Below are positions 7,461 to 14,412 of a stretch of 35,146 nucleotides of DNA, piece after piece. How positions within the stretch are numbered: the first letter of the stretch is position 1; each line of letters starts with the position of its first letter. The DNA lies in the NCBI RefSeq assembly GCF_030814115.1, contig NZ_JAUSUP010000017.1:1-35146 (forward strand), in the 5' to 3' direction. The notes beneath the pieces are model-generated. The model was not told the origin of the DNA and ran no database searches. It saw nothing but the letters and a program-made list of their open reading frames with translations. Position numbers and translations under genes: made by a program. This stretch comes from Alkalibacillus filiformis. Lineage in GTDB: Bacteria; Bacillota; Bacilli; Bacillales; Alkalibacillaceae.

Positions 7461-8627
7461 TTATTCACTAAACGCTTCAACTATTCGTTTCGTTGCTTCT
7501 TTTACTGTTTCAGTCGGTGCAGCGATATTAATACGCATAAACTGGTCACCATCATCTTTACCAAACGTTACACCGTCATTTAAACCGACCTTTGCTTCAT
7601 CATTTAGTTTGGATTTAATCTCTTTATGAGCGTAGCCAGTTTGACTAAAATCTAGCCAAATTAAGTAAGTTCCTTCAGGCTTAATTGGTTTGATTTTAGT
7701 GTGATTGTGTAATTCGCTGTCTAAGTGATGATAGTTTTCCTCCAATAACGGAATTAGTTCCTCTAGCCATTCATCACCGTGCTGGAATGTAGTCTCCATC
7801 GCCACATAAGCAAACGTGTTAAGTAAGCCAAATCCTTGCTGACTTAATTGCTTTTCTAGCTGTTTTTTTAGCTCGTTGTTAGGGCTAATGACGAAAGAGC
7901 CTTGCAATCCTGCAACATTAAATGTTTTAGATGGTGCCATTAACGTAAACGTAATGGCAGAGATTTGTTCATTCAGTTTGGCGATTGGTGTATGTTTGTG
8001 TCCATTAAAAACAATGTCAGCATGGATCTCATCTGAGAACAAATATACATTATATTTAACACATAAAACAGCTAGCTGTTGAAGCTCTTCTTCTGTCCAA
8101 ACTCGACTCACAGGGTTGTGAGGACTACATAATATGAAAGCTTTCGCCCCATCTTTAAACTGTTGTTCAAGCTCCTCAAAGTTCATTTTATATCGTCCAT
8201 CTTGTAGTTGTAGCGGACTTTCTACAAGTTCTCGCCCGTGGTTTTTAACAACTGAGAAAAATGGCGGATAAACAGGAGGCTGTATAACAATTTGGTCTCC
8301 TACCTCAGTAAATGCTTGAACAAGTGCATGTAAAGCTGGGATAACCCCAGGTGTAAAAGTGATTTGTTTTGAATCTACTTCATAATCATGCCTTCTTTTA
8401 AGCCAAGATTGAATGGTTTCTAGTAAATGATCGTCATGAGTCGTGTACCCATATATATTATGTTCGGCACGTTTTATAATAGCATCTTGTAATGCTTTTG
8501 GCGCAGGTAAGTCCATGTCTGCGACCCACATTGGAAGAATGTCATCACTTCCAAACAATTTTTCTCTAAATTCGTATTTTGCTGCACGTGTATTTTTACG
8601 ATTGATGGTTTGCTCGGATAACTTCAT
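7461..8627 (-). CDS. patB: PLP-dependent C-S lyase, PatB/MalY family
   Basis: Fold-type I pyridoxal-phosphate enzyme, expected to act as a cystathionine beta-lyase or related C-S lyase rather than a true aminotransferase. The start is placed at 8627 because GGAGGGG lies 7 bases before that ATG; a longer frame from 8672 has no SD and runs into the leader. In the 388-residue protein the landmarks are Tyr120 (QPPVYPPF), Asn171 (CSPHNPVSRVW), Asp199 (FSDEIHAD), the PLP lysine Lys234 (APSKTFNVAG) and the carboxylate-binding arginine near the C-terminus (FMRINIA). It is transcribed divergently from yugI. Its leader holds an intrinsic terminator and a segment complementary to the SD (see 8628-8718), so expression is probably controlled after initiation. 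Confidence 0.93.
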   Translation of the reverse strand: MKLSEQTINRKNTRAAKYEFREKLFGSDDILPMWVADMDLPAPKALQDAIIKRAEHNIYGYTTHDDHLLETIQSWLKRRHDYEVDSKQITFTPGVIPALHALVQAFTEVGDQIVIQPPVYPPFFSVVKNHGRELVESPLQLQDGRYKMNFEELEQQFKDGAKAFILCSPHNPVSRVWTEEELQQLAVLCVKYNVYLFSDEIHADIVFNGHKHTPIAKLNEQISAITFTLMAPSKTFNVAGLQGSFVISPNNELKKQLEKQLSQQGFGLLNTFAYVAMETTFQHGDEWLEELIPLLEENYHHLDSELHNHTKIKPIKPEGTYLIWLDFSQTGYAHKEIKSKLNDEAKVGLNDGVTFGKDDGDQFMRINIAAPTETVKEATKRIVEAFSE

Positions 8628-8718
8628 CTCGTATCCCCTCCATATTCTTATCGTACACTTAAAAAAGGGCAAAAAAAAGGCAAAGTGTTCAGCACTTTGC
8701 CAAAGGGGGAATACGAGA
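8628..8718 (-). promoter_or_regulatory. patB leader: SD-sequestering arm around a terminator
   Basis: In minus-strand RNA the segment CUCGUAUUCCC (plus 8717-8707) is complementary to GGGGAUACGAG (plus 8638-8628), giving 11 pairs with one G-U. A twelfth pair involves the A of the AUG. The second segment contains most of the patB SD and the bases up to the start codon. The terminator hairpin lies inside the loop. The 3' arm of the terminator (ACACUU) could instead pair with AAGUGU just downstream (plus 8660-8655). This looks like a regulatory leader; no known riboswitch class is recognised. Confidence 0.55.
8671..8701 (-). terminator. intrinsic terminator inside the patB leader
   Basis: On the minus strand GGCAAAGTG pairs with CACTTTGCC (plus 8693-8701 and 8679-8687, loop of 5) and is followed by eight T (plus A at 8671-8678). 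No minus-strand gene lies upstream for it to end, so it sits in the patB 5' leader, about 35 bases before the SD. Confidence 0.85.
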
Positions 8719-8767
8719 AAGTATTACACTAATAGTAATAACCATATTGAAAATTTATAAACCTGTT

Positions 8768-8796
8768 TTTAAAATAATTTTTAAAATTAAGGTCAA
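8768..8796 (-). promoter_or_regulatory. candidate patB promoter
   Basis: On the minus strand TTGACC (plus 8791-8796) and TTTAAA (plus 8768-8773) are 17 bases apart. A start near 8761 would give a leader of about 134 bases, containing both the terminator and the SD-complementary arm. Confidence 0.5.
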
Positions 8797-8813
8797 AATG
8801 TAATTGTGTAGCG

Positions 8814-8849
8814 TTCAAAAGCAGACTTCTAGTCAGAACTGCTTTTGAA
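8814..8849. repeat. 11-bp inverted repeat overlapping the yugI promoter
   Basis: TTCAAAAGCAG (8814-8824) is the perfect reverse complement of CTGCTTTTGAA (8839-8849), with a further TTCT/AGAA pairing inside. There is no T run on either side, so it is not an ordinary terminator. Its right arm overlaps the -35 element of the yugI promoter, which fits an operator; that is inference. Confidence 0.6.
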
Positions 8850-8873
8850 TAAAGAAAACCAGTATGTTAAAAT
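8845..8873 (+). promoter_or_regulatory. sigma-A promoter of yugI
   Basis: TTGAAT (8845-8850), a 17-base spacer and TAAAAT (8868-8873), with an extended -10 TGT directly before the -10 hexamer. The leader would be about 35 bases. Confidence 0.65.
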
Positions 8874-8914
8874 ACGTAACGGTATAACAGAATACTAGTG
8901 GGAGTTGGATAAAA

Positions 8915-9298
8915 ATGACTAACGTAATTGAACAAGGACAAGTTGTTGAAGGAAAAGTAACAGGAATTAAACCTTATGGTGCTTTTGTAGAAATTGGTGA
9001 AAACCTACAAGGTTTAGTGCATATTTCTGAAATTACTCATGGATATGTTAAAGATATTAATAATCACCTTAATGTAGGTGATGAAGTTAAAGTTAAAGTC
9101 ATTAATGTGGAAGAAGATCGTGGTAAGTATTCTTTATCTATTCGCGCGACAGAAAAGAAGCCTGAGGTTCAATCAAAGCCTAAACAACCACAACAGCCAG
9201 TTCAACAAGATAGTGACAACAACGGTTTCAATGTTTTAAAAGACAAACTTGAAGAGTGGATTGAACAATCTAAAGATCGCGAAACTTATCGCAATTAA
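8915..9298 (+). CDS. yugI: S1 RNA-binding domain protein, YugI/GSP13 family
   Basis: A 127-residue protein with one S1 (OB-fold) RNA-binding domain, about residues 8-78: GQVVEGKVTGIKPYGAFVEI, then GLVHISEI and VGDEVKVKVI. A Gln/Pro-rich linker and an acidic C-terminal helix follow. B. subtilis YugI (general stress protein 13) associates with ribosomes and is stress induced. No sigma-B motif is visible here, only a sigma-A promoter. SD GGGAG precedes the ATG. It is monocistronic between its own promoter and terminator. Neighbouring patB and yugJ-type genes match the yug region of B. subtilis. Confidence 0.92.
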   Translation: MTNVIEQGQVVEGKVTGIKPYGAFVEIGENLQGLVHISEITHGYVKDINNHLNVGDEVKVKVINVEEDRGKYSLSIRATEKKPEVQSKPKQPQQPVQQDSDNNGFNVLKDKLEEWIEQSKDRETYRN

Positions 9299-9302
9299 TG
9301 CG

Positions 9303-9339
9303 AAGTGACCGCCTACATGAGTAGGGGGTCACTTTTTTT
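9303..9339 (+). terminator. intrinsic terminator of yugI
   Basis: AAGTGACC (9303-9310) pairs with GGTCACTT (9327-9334). The stem continues inward (CCTAC with GTAGG) with one mismatch, and is followed by seven T. Confidence 0.93.
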
Positions 9340-9354
9340 ACTTAAGTATTTCTT

Positions 9355-9383
9355 TTGCGAAATAAAACCCTATCCGACATAAT
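9355..9383 (+). promoter_or_regulatory. candidate sigma-A promoter of the alcohol dehydrogenase gene
   Basis: TTGCGA (9355-9360), a 17-base spacer and CATAAT (9378-9383). The leader would be only about 23 bases, with SD AAAGGAG at 9399-9405. Confidence 0.55.
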
Positions 9384-9412
9384 AATAGGAGAGGAAAGAA
9401 AGGAGCATTCAA

Positions 9413-10576
9413 ATGGAGAATTTTATATTTCATAACCCGACAAAATTAGTATTTGGAAGAGGACAATTAGAACAGTTACCATCTTTAATTCCAGAAGGGG
9501 TTAAACGCGTTTTAGTTACGTATGGTGGAGGTAGTATTAAACGAAACGGTATCTATACGAACATTATGAAAAAGCTAACAGACAATGGTTATGAACCGTT
9601 TGAATTAGGAGGAGTAGAGCCTAATCCACGCTTAACAACAGTTAATCAAGGTGCTGACTTATGTAAAGAAAACGATATTGACTTTATATTAGCTGTTGGT
9701 GGAGGAAGTGTGATCGATGCTGCAAAAACGATTGCATCAGCAGCTAAGTACGACGGAGATGCTTGGGACTTAGTGACCAAGAAGGCACAACCTGAGGATG
9801 CACTTCCATTAGGTACAGTACTGACATTAGCTGCGACAGGTTCAGAAATGAATGCTGGAGCTGTGGTTACAAATTGGGAGACTAATGAAAAGTATGGTTG
9901 GGGCTCCCCATTCTCATACCCAGTCTTTTCAATTCTAGATCCTGTGCATACTTATTCGGTTCCAGAAGATCAAACGGTATATGGTATTGTTGATATGATG
10001 AGTCATGTTTTAGAACAATATTTCCATACACCGACTAATTCACCTGTACAAGATCGAATGGCTGAAGGGATATTACGTTCAATCATTGAGGCTGCGCCAA
10101 AACTAATAAACAACTTAGAATCTTACGAGCATAGAGAAACGATTATGTACGCAGGTACAATGGCCTTTAATGGAATATTACAAATGGGTTATCGTGGTGA
10201 TTTCGCGACGCATAACATTGAGCATGCTGTTTCAGCTGTGTATGATATTCCTCATGCTGGTGGATTATCGATACTCTTCCCAAATTGGATGAAGCATAAT
10301 TTAAGTGTTGATGTATCTCGATTTAAACAAATGGCAACACGTGTCTTTGGTGTTGATCCTACAGGGAAGTCTGATGAAGAAACAGCCTTAGAAGGTATTG
10401 ACCGTTTAAGTCAGTTTTGGAGCTCATTAGGTGCACCTACTCGTTTAGCTGATTATGATATTAATGATTCTAAACTCGAATTAATGGTTGATCGCGCGAT
10501 GAAACGCGGTCCATTTGGTAACTTTACTAAATTACACGAAGAAGACGTAAGAAAGATCTTACAAATGTCTTTATAA
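9413..10576 (+). CDS. yugJ: iron-containing alcohol dehydrogenase (YugJ-like, butanol-dehydrogenase type)
   Basis: Group III metal-dependent dehydrogenase that reduces aldehydes or oxidises alcohols with NAD(P)H; the physiological substrate cannot be told from sequence. The 387-residue protein has the nucleotide-binding [10 protein letters not shown] (96-105) and the metal ligands Asp194 and His198 ([11 protein letters not shown]), His267 (THNIEHA) and His281 (IPHAGG), all intact. The SD AAAGGAG is well placed. The nearest B. subtilis relatives are YugJ and YugK, and the neighbouring yugI supports YugJ. The transcript probably ends at the hairpin inside repeat copy A. Confidence 0.9.
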   Translation: MENFIFHNPTKLVFGRGQLEQLPSLIPEGVKRVLVTYGGGSIKRNGIYTNIMKKLTDNGYEPFELGGVEPNPRLTTVNQGADLCKENDIDFILAVGGGSVIDAAKTIASAAKYDGDAWDLVTKKAQPEDALPLGTVLTLAATGSEMNAGAVVTNWETNEKYGWGSPFSYPVFSILDPVHTYSVPEDQTVYGIVDMMSHVLEQYFHTPTNSPVQDRMAEGILRSIIEAAPKLINNLESYEHRETIMYAGTMAFNGILQMGYRGDFATHNIEHAVSAVYDIPHAGGLSILFPNWMKHNLSVDVSRFKQMATRVFGVDPTGKSDEETALEGIDRLSQFWSSLGAPTRLADYDINDSKLELMVDRAMKRGPFGNFTKLHEEDVRKILQMSL

Positions 10577-10585
10577 TTAAGCAAG

Positions 10586-10857
10586 AGGTTGAGACAAAAG
10601 GCTTGGAGTGTGATTAAAACACGAACAATTGACATTTCAGCTTAGTTGAGCAGTCATATAGCGGAATCAAAATGCGGAGACTCCTGTGGGAGCAAAGGCC
10701 TGGGTGAGACCCCGCAGTGCGCAGCAAGGGAGGCTCACCAGCCGCCCACGGAAAGCGAAGCATTTTGATGGAGCGAAGCTAAAAGATAAACCCGAACGAA
10801 GTCAAAAAGGTGATTTCATTCGGGTTTTGTGTTTTACAATCAGTTCTGTCTCAGCCT
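10586..10857. mobile_element. dispersed structured repeat, copy A (272 bp)
   Basis: The ends AGGTTGAGACA (10586-10596) and TGTCTCAGCCT (10847-10857) are inverted repeats with one mismatch. Nested inverted segments lie inside: ATCAAAATGC with GCATTTTGAT, CTGTGGG with CCCACGG, and GGTGAGACC with GGCTCACC. Together they make a long imperfect stem. The element contains no protein gene; a 69-codon open frame across it has no SD or family resemblance. It closely matches copy B at 19186-19704 in several blocks (for example GCAAAGGCCTGGGTGAGACC). Similar GAGACCCCGC...GGCTCACC repeats are, from memory, common in Bacillaceae genomes. It is probably a non-autonomous or RNA-structured element. Confidence 0.75.
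10788..10831 (+). terminator. terminator hairpin at the right end of repeat copy A
   Basis: AAACCCGAACGAAGTCA (10788-10804) pairs with TGATTTCATTCGGGTTT (10811-10827); the U-rich tail is GGGTTTTGTG. It is the only terminator after the alcohol dehydrogenase gene. Confidence 0.75.
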
Positions 10858-10959
10858 ATTTTCATATTCAAAGCCATTACCATTTCTTTTTTTAATGAAA
10901 TCGAAAAAAAGCGTACACACTATGAGCAACAAAAAATAAAAAAAGATGGTGATAAAGTT

Positions 10960-11367
10960 ATGATTACATTGAATTCAGGAATTGAAAACCAAGCGTACTC
11001 ATTTGAAGACATAGAAAATATTTTAAGCAGATTTGACTTTATGGTTGGTGGTAACTGGGAATATGACCATGCTTACTTTGATCATAAATTAGAGCAAGAT
11101 GATGAGGCTTACGCTTTCATTCGAATCCCTGTTACAACTGAAATTGGTACAATCGGTGAAAAAAATGCTCATGTAAGAGTAGGAAAACCGTTTGTATTAG
11201 TCCACAAATATGAAGCAAATATTGATCATCAAGGTGATTCTGGAAACATTCAAGCTACTTTTAACCAGTTCCAAGCACCTGAAGACCCTGACGCTGAAGT
11301 AGATGAACAATATGTTAAGCAAGCAGAGGATGTAATGGTAAAAGTCGAAAGAGCCTTATTGCAGTAG
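10960..11367 (+). CDS. yugN: YugN-like family protein
   Basis: A 135-residue soluble, acidic protein that matches the Bacillaceae YugN family by its pattern (GIENQAYSFEDIENIL at 6-21, then GGNWEYDHAYFDHKLE and RIPVTTEIGTIG) and by lying tail-to-tail with yugO. Function is unknown. The frame is open further upstream into the repeat, but the ATG at 10960 is chosen because GGTGAT lies 6 bases before it and the longer form would include repeat sequence. The stop codon overlaps the convergent yugO coding end by 12 bases. Confidence 0.85.
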   Translation: MITLNSGIENQAYSFEDIENILSRFDFMVGGNWEYDHAYFDHKLEQDDEAYAFIRIPVTTEIGTIGEKNAHVRVGKPFVLVHKYEANIDHQGDSGNIQATFNQFQAPEDPDAEVDEQYVKQAEDVMVKVERALLQ

Positions 11368-12360
11368 CTCTTTCGTCACGATAATGCGATCTTCTGCTTG
11401 AAACTTATCATCTGAAGGTGGGTTGATAATCACTTCTTCATTACGAATGTAACCTATTAAAAGCTTGCCGTTTTCTTTTGCCTGATGGGTTAATTGTAAG
11501 ACGGTTTCATCAACCCATTCTTCTTCCACTTTATGAACGATGAATTGTTGCTGTGATAATAGTGACATGACGTAATCAAATGCTTTTACATATTCATGTC
11601 CTGTTAATTCATGATAAAACAATGTGCTAGTTGATTCGTTCGTACAAATAACCTCGGTAGCTCCTGCTCTTTTAGCGTTCGACTTTTGATTCTCTGTTAG
11701 TATTTCAACTAAGATGGGAATTCGGTGGTTCAACCCTCTTGCAGTAATAACAACTAAAATTGTGTGTATGTCTGCTTCTTTTTCCACTTTTGATTGGTCA
11801 GCTGTCACAATTATTTTTTTAGCTTGTTTTAGATTAGCATTTTCCCAAGTTTGATCAACAGATGGATCACCGTGTATAAAGTGTACATTTGAATCATTAA
11901 CAGGGTCTGTTTGTAATGTTTCATCAATTAGTACAATCTCTACTTGGTTTTGATATTGCGAATCGATTAAATGAATGAGTTTACGTGTTCTTTCGTTCCA
12001 ACCGACTATAATAAAGTGCTCTTCACCATGAAAGGATACTTGACCACTTTTATAGTCCTCTTCTCTTTTAATTGCTCCACTCGATAAAGTAACCATATAA
12101 AACGTTAACAAACCTCCCCCTGCTAAGATAAGTAAAATCGTCATTAATTTTCCTATTGTTGATTGGGGTACAAAATCACCATAACCAACTGTAGCCCCAG
12201 TAATAAAAGCAAACCAAATACCTTCAAAAACCGTCTTAAACTCATTTGGCTCAATTAAATGCATGATGAAACCGAAAATTAGCATTATAGTAAGCACGGT
12301 GAGTAGTAGTCTTAAGAAAATCGGGATTTGAAAGTATAACCGTAAAAAACGATAAACCAC
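11356..12360 (-). CDS. yugO: potassium channel with RCK domain, YugO type
   Basis: Two-transmembrane potassium channel subunit. In the 334-residue form, hydrophobic helices lie near 14-37 and 70-95 and flank the pore loop with the selectivity filter TVGYGD (57-62). The cytoplasmic part holds a TrkA-N/RCK domain (about 115-245, FIIVGWNERTRKLI and VLIDE) and a TrkA-C-like end. In B. subtilis YugO releases potassium and carries electrical signalling in biofilms. The frame opens with GTG at 12369, but that codon lies within the SD GAGGTG. GTG at 12360 has 6-base spacing and is preferred. The 3' end overlaps yugN by 12 bases, with a 9-bp inverted repeat across the overlap (11346-11354 with 11367-11375). 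Confidence 0.92.
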   Translation of the reverse strand: MVYRFLRLYFQIPIFLRLLLTVLTIMLIFGFIMHLIEPNEFKTVFEGIWFAFITGATVGYGDFVPQSTIGKLMTILLILAGGGLLTFYMVTLSSGAIKREEDYKSGQVSFHGEEHFIIVGWNERTRKLIHLIDSQYQNQVEIVLIDETLQTDPVNDSNVHFIHGDPSVDQTWENANLKQAKKIIVTADQSKVEKEADIHTILVVITARGLNHRIPILVEILTENQKSNAKRAGATEVICTNESTSTLFYHELTGHEYVKAFDYVMSLLSQQQFIVHKVEEEWVDETVLQLTHQAKENGKLLIGYIRNEEVIINPPSDDKFQAEDRIIVTKELLQ

Positions 12361-12430
12361 ATAGTTCACCTCAAGTCTCTATCTAGCTACATTATTTCCT
12401 TTCATTAACATTTTTATTAGTTTTATTACG

Positions 12431-12463
12431 AAATAAAAACACGTGAAAGTTTCACGTGTTTTG
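12431..12463 (-). terminator. intrinsic terminator after yteA
   Basis: AAAACACGTGAA and its reverse complement form a nearly perfect palindrome (12437-12463, tiny loop). On the minus strand it is followed by TTTTTATTT. It ends the menA - thioesterase - yteA transcript before yugO. Confidence 0.88.
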
Positions 12464-12470
12464 AATGAAT

Positions 12471-12815
12471 TTATATTTTATAGCGTGCTGTTGGCATTGC
12501 TTGTAGACGTTCAAATGGTATTGCTTCACCAGTTTTTTCACAAATCCCGTAAGTGCCTTCTTCCATTTTTTCTAAAGCATGATCAATTTCTTTCAGTTGC
12601 TCTTTGGCACGGTAATAAAACGTTGTGTCTTTTTGTCTTTCGTACAATTCCGTTGCTGAGTCTCCTGGATGTTGGTCGTCTACTGAATTCAGCTCACCAA
12701 CAGATTCTTCAAATAATGCTGGAGAATCTTCAAATTCTTCGATCTGGTCGACTAATTGTTCACGTTCTTCAAGCATTTCTGCTCGTAATAGACTCCACAG
12801 TTGTTGCTCTGACAT
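12471..12815 (-). CDS. yteA: YteA-family sporulation protein, degenerate DksA/TraR zinc finger
   Basis: A 114-residue, highly acidic protein with a coiled-coil N-terminal half (1-90) and a DksA/TraR-like end, GICEKTGEAIPFERLQAMP. Only one cysteine of the usual CxxC pair remains (CEKT), and the second pair is missing because the protein ends at ARYKI. Zinc binding is therefore unlikely. The Bacillus YteA family is associated with sporulation. SD GAGGTG lies 5 bases before the ATG. It is the last gene of the leftward menA transcript, 12 bases after the thioesterase gene. Confidence 0.85.
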   Translation of the reverse strand: MSEQQLWSLLRAEMLEEREQLVDQIEEFEDSPALFEESVGELNSVDDQHPGDSATELYERQKDTTFYYRAKEQLKEIDHALEKMEEGTYGICEKTGEAIPFERLQAMPTARYKI

Positions 12816-12827
12816 GATGCCACCTCA

Positions 12828-13214
12828 CTATTTTGTTCGTTCAACGACACCTATTGTACACCGTGAAGTGGAGATTAACTGTTCATTTTCATCGGCTATG
12901 TTAATTTCCCAAACCATCGTCATCTTCCCAATATGAACAGGTTTTGCAGTTGCATATACGAACCCTTCACGTTTGCTTTTGACGTGGTTCGCATTAATTT
13001 CAATTCCAAATACATTGTATTTCTCTGGGTTAATATTGAGGAAAGCCCCTAAACTAGCGGCAGATTCGGCTAATGCTACAGAAGCTCCACCGTGTAAGAA
13101 CCCCATAGGTTGGTGTACAGTTTCATTAACAGGCATCGTTAAAACGACTTGATCTTTCGTTGCTTCTTTTACTTCAATGTTTAACGTACTGAAAAGCGTG
13201 TTATTTAGATCCAT
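12828..13214 (-). CDS. menI: hotdog thioesterase, probable 1,4-dihydroxy-2-naphthoyl-CoA hydrolase
   Basis: PaaI-type hotdog-fold thioesterase of 128 residues. The signature HQPMGFLHGGASVALAESAAS (about 34-54) carries the catalytic-type HGG and the acidic residue in the central helix. Family members hydrolyse aryl-CoA thioesters. Its place between menA and yteA, facing the men operon, makes DHNA-CoA the likely substrate: the product of MenB must lose CoA before MenA can prenylate it. This assignment rests on context; the fold is clear and the substrate is inferred. SD AAGGAGG is well placed. The gap to menA is 51 bases with no terminator, so co-transcription is likely. Confidence 0.8.
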   Translation of the reverse strand: MDLNNTLFSTLNIEVKEATKDQVVLTMPVNETVHQPMGFLHGGASVALAESAASLGAFLNINPEKYNVFGIEINANHVKSKREGFVYATAKPVHIGKMTMVWEINIADENEQLISTSRCTIGVVERTK

Positions 13215-13265
13215 TAATGATCCTCCTTTATAATTTGTACAACCGACAATGGAGATATTCTTTTT

Positions 13266-14207
13266 TTAAATAATCCAAGTAAATAAATGTTCTAATAAGA
13301 AACTGATACCATAAAGCAAGCCGAACTGTGTATTCATTTGTGCTGTAAATTTCATGCCTGGCATCATTTCTAAAGGCGTGTTGTTTTGTTTAAACGTATT
13401 GTAAGCCTTAATTGCTTTCGTTGCACTTAAAAGTGTAATGACTGCCCATATTGGAAGTAATCCCATTATCATAAAAATAGCGCTTAGAACATAAGTACTG
13501 ATGAAAAATAAAGCTAAAACACGTATTGCATTGTCTCTTCCAACTAAAATGGCTAACGTTTTTCTACCGCTTTCTTTGTCATTATCTAAATCACGAATGT
13601 TGTTAGAAAGTAGAATTGCTCCAATTAGTATGGCAGGTGGAAGTGATAATAAAATAATTCCAGTCGTAACGGTTTCTGTTTGGATATAATAACTAATACC
13701 GATAATCACTGTACCCATGAAAAAGCCTGCAAATAGTTCACCAAAAGGTGAATAAGCAATCGGGTATGGTCCGCCTGTATATAAATAACCGAATAACATC
13801 GAAATAATTCCGATTACTGCAATCCAGAACGTTGTTTCAATACAAATGTAAAAGCCTAATAAGACGGCAATGCCATAAAATATAAAGGCAAGGTTACGGA
13901 CTTGGATTGGCGGGATCCCATCTCTTACTATTGTTCCACCAATACCGACTGAATCTTCTGTATCAAGCCCCTTTACATAATCATAATACTCATTAAACAT
14001 ATTAGTAGCCGCTTGAATTAGCATAGAAGCTATTAACATAGCCAAAAACAAGCCGACGTGAATGGATATATACATACTAGCAGCGACAGTACCAATAAAG
14101 ACTGGGACAAATGAAGCTGTTAGTGTGTGTGGCCTTAACATACGCCACCATACTTGGAAGCCCGGTTTTTCCCCTAGGGCTTCTTGAACTGATTGATCTT
14201 TACTCAT
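13266..14207 (-). CDS. menA: 1,4-dihydroxy-2-naphthoate polyprenyltransferase
   Basis: Membrane enzyme of the UbiA family that attaches the polyprenyl chain to DHNA and releases CO2, giving demethylmenaquinone. The 313-residue protein has about eight or nine hydrophobic segments. The two Asp-rich motifs that bind Mg and prenyl diphosphate are intact: NEYYDYVKGLD (72-82, with Asn72, Asp76 and Asp82) and NNIRDLDNDKESGRKTLA (about 205-222). It is first in a leftward operon with the thioesterase and yteA. A good promoter (TTGACA-N17-TAAACT) lies in the divergent region shared with menF. Confidence 0.96.
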   Translation of the reverse strand: MSKDQSVQEALGEKPGFQVWWRMLRPHTLTASFVPVFIGTVAASMYISIHVGLFLAMLIASMLIQAATNMFNEYYDYVKGLDTEDSVGIGGTIVRDGIPPIQVRNLAFIFYGIAVLLGFYICIETTFWIAVIGIISMLFGYLYTGGPYPIAYSPFGELFAGFFMGTVIIGISYYIQTETVTTGIILLSLPPAILIGAILLSNNIRDLDNDKESGRKTLAILVGRDNAIRVLALFFISTYVLSAIFMIMGLLPIWAVITLLSATKAIKAYNTFKQNNTPLEMMPGMKFTAQMNTQFGLLYGISFLLEHLFTWII

Positions 14208-14242
14208 TCTGTCATCCCTCTCTGTTTTAACGTACTAAAATA

Positions 14243-14271
14243 AGTTTAGATAAAGGCCTGACTTGTGTCAA
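14243..14271 (-). promoter_or_regulatory. sigma-A promoter of menA
   Basis: On the minus strand a consensus TTGACA (plus 14266-14271), a 17-base spacer and TAAACT (plus 14243-14248). It would start about 30 bases before the menA ATG. Confidence 0.65.
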
Positions 14272-14292
14272 TGAGAGTATTTTGTGTTATTC

Positions 14293-14321
14293 TTGTCGTT
14301 TCGTAAAAAAAGTCATAAAAT
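14293..14321 (+). promoter_or_regulatory. sigma-A promoter of the menF operon
   Basis: TTGTCG (14293-14298), a 17-base spacer and TAAAAT (14316-14321). The leader to the menF ATG would be about 85 bases. It contains a 7-bp inverted repeat (ATATAGG 14338-14344 with CCTATAT 14364-14370). Confidence 0.6.
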
Positions 14322-14412
14322 GAAAGGTAGACATTTTATATAGGTGGTTGAAGACGTTTATTTCCTATATTTATATAGTGACTTATGCCGTTTTCTTATT
14401 GGAGGATTAATC

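Noticed and set aside
8814-8849. Inverted repeat as an intrinsic terminator
   Set aside because: No U-tract follows in either direction; it overlaps a promoter instead.
10686-10895. Open frame of 69 codons inside repeat copy A
   Set aside because: It consists of repeat sequence, has no SD, and overlaps the conserved hairpins.
10810-10959. N-terminal extension of yugN by 50 codons
   Set aside because: It would be encoded by the end of repeat copy A and poly-A sequence, and the internal ATG 10960 has a better SD.
12443-12936. Two plus-strand open frames opposite yteA and the thioesterase gene
   Set aside because: They are antisense shadows with no SD; the minus-strand frames show clear families.
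14344-14412. 23-codon extension at the start of menF
   Set aside because: ATG 14413 has a strong SD at the right distance and gives the normal MenF length; the extension is the mRNA leader.
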